Source: Rhizopus arrhizus
Taxonomy: Eukaryota; Mucoromycota; Mucoromycetes; Mucorales; Rhizopodaceae
Assembly (NCBI GenBank): GCA_024220505.1
Contig: JAKZZE010000022.1
Location: 558,001-622,000 of the forward strand
DNA: 64,000 nt
Direction of reading: 5' to 3'
Part shown: piece by piece, positions 59,471 to 64,000 of the stretch
Layout of the letters: the number at the start of each line of letters is the position of its first letter
Numbering within the stretch: the first letter of the stretch is position 1
Notes under the pieces: model-generated
Database searches by the model: none
What the model saw: the letters and a program-made list of their open reading frames with translations, nothing else
What the model was told of the DNA's origin: nothing
Translations under genes and position numbers: made by a program

Positions 59471-60934
59471 TGATTAAATCCTTTTCAGTGCTAGCAAAAG
59501 AAAGAAAAAAAAAATCTAGCACTGGAACTAAAAGCTTCACTGTCAATTTTTCAACATCTTAATTTTTCAAGGAATACTAAAACTTGTTTAAGCTTAAGCA
59601 TAAGCTGGCCATGATAAAGTTGCAATTTCACAATTACCCTTTTGAACTTGGATCCTTAGAGAGTATATGATATCCAGACAACAAGATTGAAATCGGTAGA
59701 ATCTTGAGCAGATTAAAAGTAGATATGAGTAATAGTGAATTCATTAGTAAGACTGTAAAGGAAAAGTATTTGCACTCTATTCAAGTAACTTATAGAAACA
59801 GCAGAGTTGCCTTTGGGTCATTTATTGTTCAGATATTGAACAAAGATAAAGACCGAGCGTATTCAGCAAAGGGCTAGGAATTTCAACTTGAATGTTCTCC
59901 TCTACTGCTACTATTTTCTTTTTTTGTATTTTATATTTGGGAACAATTTATGATTATTATAGTGATCAAAGGATGTCAAAGCAGACATTCTTCTGTCTCA
60001 TACTCCTCAAGCTTATGCATGATTACTACTGATGACTGTTAGCATCTTGAAATGTATTAGACTAGACGTCCTGAAAAAGCAATTGATATGAAATGGTCTA
60101 ATATTAATTATTTTGACTTTGATAAGAATTTGAACTCGTTTAGAAAAAAAAATAATGCTTTGTCTCAATTTGCTCCCCTTTTTCTAAAAAATAGAATTGT
60201 CTCGTTTTAAATTTTAAAAACCATCTCATTTCTAGTAAATCACTGTATAACCGAAAGTACGCGCGGAGTAAAAGAGGAAAGAAAGAGAGGGGGGCGGAAG
60301 GTATATTCAAGGAATCTGTAATAAATTTGAATTTTATTGTTTGTGTCTGTCTAAATGATTGGGAGCCCAACAGAATCTCAAGAGAGGATGTGTTAACGTC
60401 AAATATGACAGCCACAGATCATGTAACTTTCTTTTTACTTTTATATAAACATAATACTACTGTAAATAATCAATAGAAAGTAAACTTATTGAAACTATTG
60501 ATATATTTCTAATCAAGTTCTTTGTCAGTATTACAAGTACAATTATTTTTTTTCTTCTTAAAATCCGCTAAAAAATATATTTAAAATCTGTTTTGGCTTA
60601 TTCCGTTTTCTTCATTCCAAATAAATCCTACCAAAATATATTTATATACTTATTTAGAATAGAAAAAATTATGATCAAAGATCGTATTCACATTCAATAA
60701 AATCGGAGCGTAAATAAGCATTTATTTTTTAGTGGCACAATAAATTATCACGACACTTTTATTATGATTGTTTGAGAGAAAATGAATACTTGTGAAGCAT
60801 ATCTTTAATAAATACGGAACTTATTCAGTTTATTGATAGATGCTTTGTAGAGAAGAATATAAAAAAGAAAAAAGAGGTCACACCCCTTCTTTCCTTTCTC
60901 TTTTTGGGTCTATTAGGTCTTGTGTGGCGCGGGA
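59471..60934. other. Intergenic region, no gene seen
   Basis: AT-rich DNA with a GA-rich patch (60270-60300) and no supported gene. Confidence 0.35.
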
Positions 60935-60940
60935 TATAAA
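60935..60940 (+). promoter_or_regulatory. TATA box of the C2H2 gene
   Basis: TATAAA lies in a GC-richer patch (gtggcgcggga before it), 190 bp before the ATG, with a long C/T-rich tract at 61021-61110 that probably holds the transcription start. Confidence 0.5.
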
Positions 60941-61126
60941 AAGCCACATTGCTCGGCTTGGCGTGGTTACAAAAACTGTAATTTGGTTTTGTGGCACATA
61001 AATTTTACCTGAAGGAAATAGTTTTTCCTCTTTTCTCCACTTTCTTTTTTATTTTATTTTTATTTTGTTTTATTTTTACCCTTTTTTTTCCCTTTCTTTT
61101 TCTATACCAAAAAAAAATATATATAA

Positions 61127-62427
61127 ATGACATCTAGTGAAATGAATAGAGAAGAACAAGAGTTAACGATTAAAGAATATGTGCCAACTAAACATAATAC
61201 CCACCAAAATAACCCGACTACAGTAAATGATAATTCCACTTTTCCAAACCTATTGAACAATGACAACACTGATCAAGATATCATAATGACAAGTAATACT
61301 ATTGAACCTATTCCTGCAATAAAAAAAGAAGAAGAAATGGATGATAATACGACAGATACAAAACCATACAGTTGTCCCAAATGCAACCAAACATTTAGTA
61401 GACCTCACAATTTAAAATCTCACCTTACAACTCATTCTGAGGAACGACCCTACCAGGTAATAATGATAAAATATTATAAAGGATGTGTGTTTATAAGCTT
61501 CAAATAGTGTGATGTATGTAATCATCATTTTAGAAGACAACATGATTTGAAGCGCCATCAAAAGCTACATACAGGAGAAAGACCTTATAAATGTAAAAAC
61601 TGTACTCGTTCATTTGCTAGATTAGATGCATTGAATCGACATTGTAAAGCGGAAGGTGGTTCAGCTTGTACCCTTGTCAAACAGCAGCAAATGAAACAGC
61701 AAGAGCAAAAGATGACACGCATTCACCATGAGGCACCATATCATCATGAGCAGAAAAAGAGAAGATCCGAGTACGGCAGTGACTCAATAACAGAAAAAGC
61801 GGCTTCTATGACCATCACACCGCCTTCAGATACATCTCCACCTTCAACCGCTAATTCTTCGCCTGTAGCTAACCGGCCTGTCATTCCTCAATTACAAATC
61901 CCTCATCCAGCCTCTCACTTGTATCCAAAAAATGCGCATTTTATACCTCCCAATAACAATCAACCCACTCCCAACCATCAATTCCTACCTTCACCTAATG
62001 TTATTTTGCCTAAAAACTTGACTCCTCCTGTCTATACATCACAAAAGGCCTTACCCATCACACCTTCATCCCCTCCACCTCCACCTGGTCAATATCAGCA
62101 GCAATCAAACAGTAAATCTCCGCTTTATGCCGGTTCACCATGGGCCTCACCGTATTCACCACGGCCTACACTACCTCCACTACCAGCAAACTATGATATA
62201 GAAAGACTCATAAAAGAAAACGAAGGATTGAAAAAAGATATTAATCAGTTAAGATCAATGGCTCAAAAGGAAGCCACAAGTTTAAAATCGAAAATACATG
62301 ATTTACAAGTTGAAGTAAGTTTATTATTATTGTAAAACAAGAAAATAATTAATGCTTTTAATAGAACAAAGTTTTGAGATCTTTAATTCATGGACCAGCA
62401 GCAGAAAGTACAAATAGTAATCAATAA
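61127..62427 (+). CDS. C2H2 zinc-finger transcription factor
   Basis: Three exons (61127-61456, 61508-62314, 62365-62427) give 399 aa. Three adjacent fingers lie at residues ~81-160: YSCPKCNQTFSRPHNLKSH, CDVCNHHFRRQHDLKRHQKLH and YKCKNCTRSFARLDALNRH. The last continues into KAEGGSAC, a variant end also seen in Azf1/Rsv2-type fungal regulators. The first intron lies between fingers one and two, after a TxERPYQ linker. The region 180-340 is rich in Pro/Ser/Gln, as in activation domains. A coiled coil follows near the C-terminus (DIERLIKENEGLKKDINQLR), suggesting dimerisation. The target genes cannot be inferred. Confidence 0.88.
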
Positions 62428-64000
62428 ATTATGAATTAATAAAAAATTTTCTCATTTTGGATTATGTAATGAGGTATTAGTGGAGGATGAGGGGAAAAAA
62501 AAAAAACTTTTTTTAGCACTGTGGCTCTACAAATGTGTTGTACTTTATGAGTGTAACATTTATTATGAGGTCATTTTGTTTATCGAAATATCTCATTCTT
62601 TATCAATCATTATTTATTGAATAGTATCTAGACAGATCATCAACAACAAGTTCAATCCTCCATTCGTTTCTTTTCTCCGTTCTTTATTTTTTGTGATACA
62701 CAAAAGCCAAAAATAGTACAAAGATAGAAAAGCAAAAAGATGCTCCTTATACAAAAAGCGCATGTATATTTATATTTCCAGTGTGTATATGTGCAAATAA
62801 AAGTATAAATTGAACTAAAGAAAAAATAAAAAATATACAAGATTTTAATCATTAATTTCTTCTTAAACTGTAAGTGGCAAGTGCTATCACTATAGAACAC
62901 AGGAACTTTGTAGTACAACAAGAAGGTTTTTATCTTTTGTCAATAGCATCAAGTACAGAATTATGGCCTCAGGTTATAGTAAATATTTATGATACGATTT
63001 TCTTTCTGCAGGCATATTGGGCGTATATTTAAAAATGGTCAATACGCCTTGCGTACATGTAAAACTTACCTTTAACCAATCATTTTTCGATGGCCCTTTT
63101 TTTCTTTTTATTTTTTTACATAGAAAAGCTATTCCCTTTTTGGTTCTACTCAGTTCTTCATTTCCTACAAGAAACTAACCTGAAATTATCTCTTTTGTAA
63201 TGTGTTGACAAATTTGAATATATTAAAAAAAAAAGGAAATGTTTTTTTCATACTTCACTTTACATGCGCCATGTTTTTATCAAAGACAATAGATAGTCAA
63301 ACGCCTAAAACTCAGCTCGGTGAAAAAGGGCAAAGTACCCGCCCCTGGGGCGCATGGTAATCACATGGTGTTATCCAGCCTCTTGTCCTTATACAAGCCA
63401 TTTTCAGCAAAAAGAGCGCAAGGCGCATTTTCATAGTCTTGTGTCTCTCCTCATTCGTTACAATATCAGTGAACTCTGGCCGATTCTTTTGGAATTCTAA
63501 TCCTTTTTTTTTTTATCGCTGTGGCTCTAGAGTGGGTCATACATTTTGCTTAAACAAGTCACGGTTGATAAATAACCAATTGACAATGTTTAATAAACCT
63601 TGTATTTATTCCTATTTCATATAAATTTAAACTTATCGTTTGGGTTAATTAAGAAGCTATTGACCTTCTAAAATGAGGACAATGCAATCTATCGAAGGGT
63701 GTCATTATCTATTTTCCTCTTTCTTGTTGTTGTGTATACCTTCGTTCTCCTATTGATAAAAAAAAAGGAGGGGGACTATTTGCTTAATACTTGGACAATA
63801 TATCTTAAAATCAAAGAATCTATATTTAATTATTGAAAAAAGTCAAACAATAATAAACCAACTACGACTATATCACAATAGAGTCATTAGCGCTTACGAC
63901 TTTTTTTTTTTTTTTTTATCTTTACAAAAATTGTTTAATAAAAGACAGTGAATAAACAAAATGATGAGAAATTCCATGTCAAAAATTGTGTCCTTTGGGT
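62428..64000. other. Intergenic region to the window end
   Basis: AT-rich DNA. A GC-richer, motif-dense patch lies at 63310-63425. A T17 run is at 63901-63917. Short frames on both strands are unsupported. No gene is identified. Confidence 0.4.
63340..63352. promoter_or_regulatory. GC-rich palindrome with STRE-like cores
   Basis: CGCCCC-T-GGGGCG is a perfect inverted repeat with a one-base centre in otherwise AT-rich DNA. Each arm holds a CCCCT or AGGGG-type core that resembles fungal stress-response elements, in a patch that also has several GCG/CGC words. Confidence 0.4.

Overview
The window is AT-rich nuclear DNA of a filamentous fungus, most likely an early-diverging Mucoromycota species of the order Mucorales. 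The evidence is the dense use of short GT-AG spliceosomal introns (about 45-65 bp), an intron inside histone H3, fungal-type regulators (APSES, PKA, Yak1, a Medusa-like protein), and mobile-element relics of types I recognise from Mucorales genomes. All splice joins were made by eye from reading frame, GT/AG ends and family conservation, so exon edges are predictions.

Layout. 1-4.2 kb: a transposon graveyard (two Tc1/mariner-type transposase relics, two LINE 3' ends, one broken host or repeat gene). 4.6-11 kb: four ordinary genes: ribosomal protein uL22/RPL17, a mitochondrial PPR protein, nicotinamide riboside kinase and the PKA catalytic subunit. 11.5-13.2 kb: a decayed Fanzor (eukaryotic TnpB-like) gene with a poly-T tract inside its coding frame. 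15-18.9 kb: an unknown 276-aa protein and a Ran1-like kinase. 20.6-31.3 kb: a second element-rich block. It holds an unknown multi-exon relic, a Tc1 relic, an intact gag-only ORF of 647 codons, an N-terminal Fanzor-like relic, a LINE reverse transcriptase relic, a multi-exon relic with weak serine-recombinase features, and an internally deleted LINE. 32.1-32.9 kb: Rheb. 33.1-35.8 kb: a Tc1 relic whose 5' 340 bp is repeated in inverted orientation. 36-47 kb: a compact host block: Medusa-like regulator, two-TM protein, Cdc37, histone H3, PCID2/Thp1-like PCI protein, ALYREF/Yra1 and a SAM+HMG-box protein. 49-52 kb: Yak1. 55-56.3 kb: APSES regulator. 61-62.4 kb: C2H2 zinc-finger regulator. Long gene-poor intervals lie between the last genes.

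Functional themes. Several host genes belong to growth and nutrient signalling (PKA, Yak1, Rheb, Ran1-like kinase) or to developmental transcription (APSES, Medusa-like, HMG, C2H2). Cdc37 serves kinase folding. ALYREF and the PCID2-like protein both act in mRNA export. The second theme is mobile DNA: four Tc1-like relics, four LINE pieces, two Fanzor-like relics and a gag-only ORF, plus at least a dozen A/T homopolymers of 17-56 nt. I saw no tRNA, rRNA or CRISPR array.
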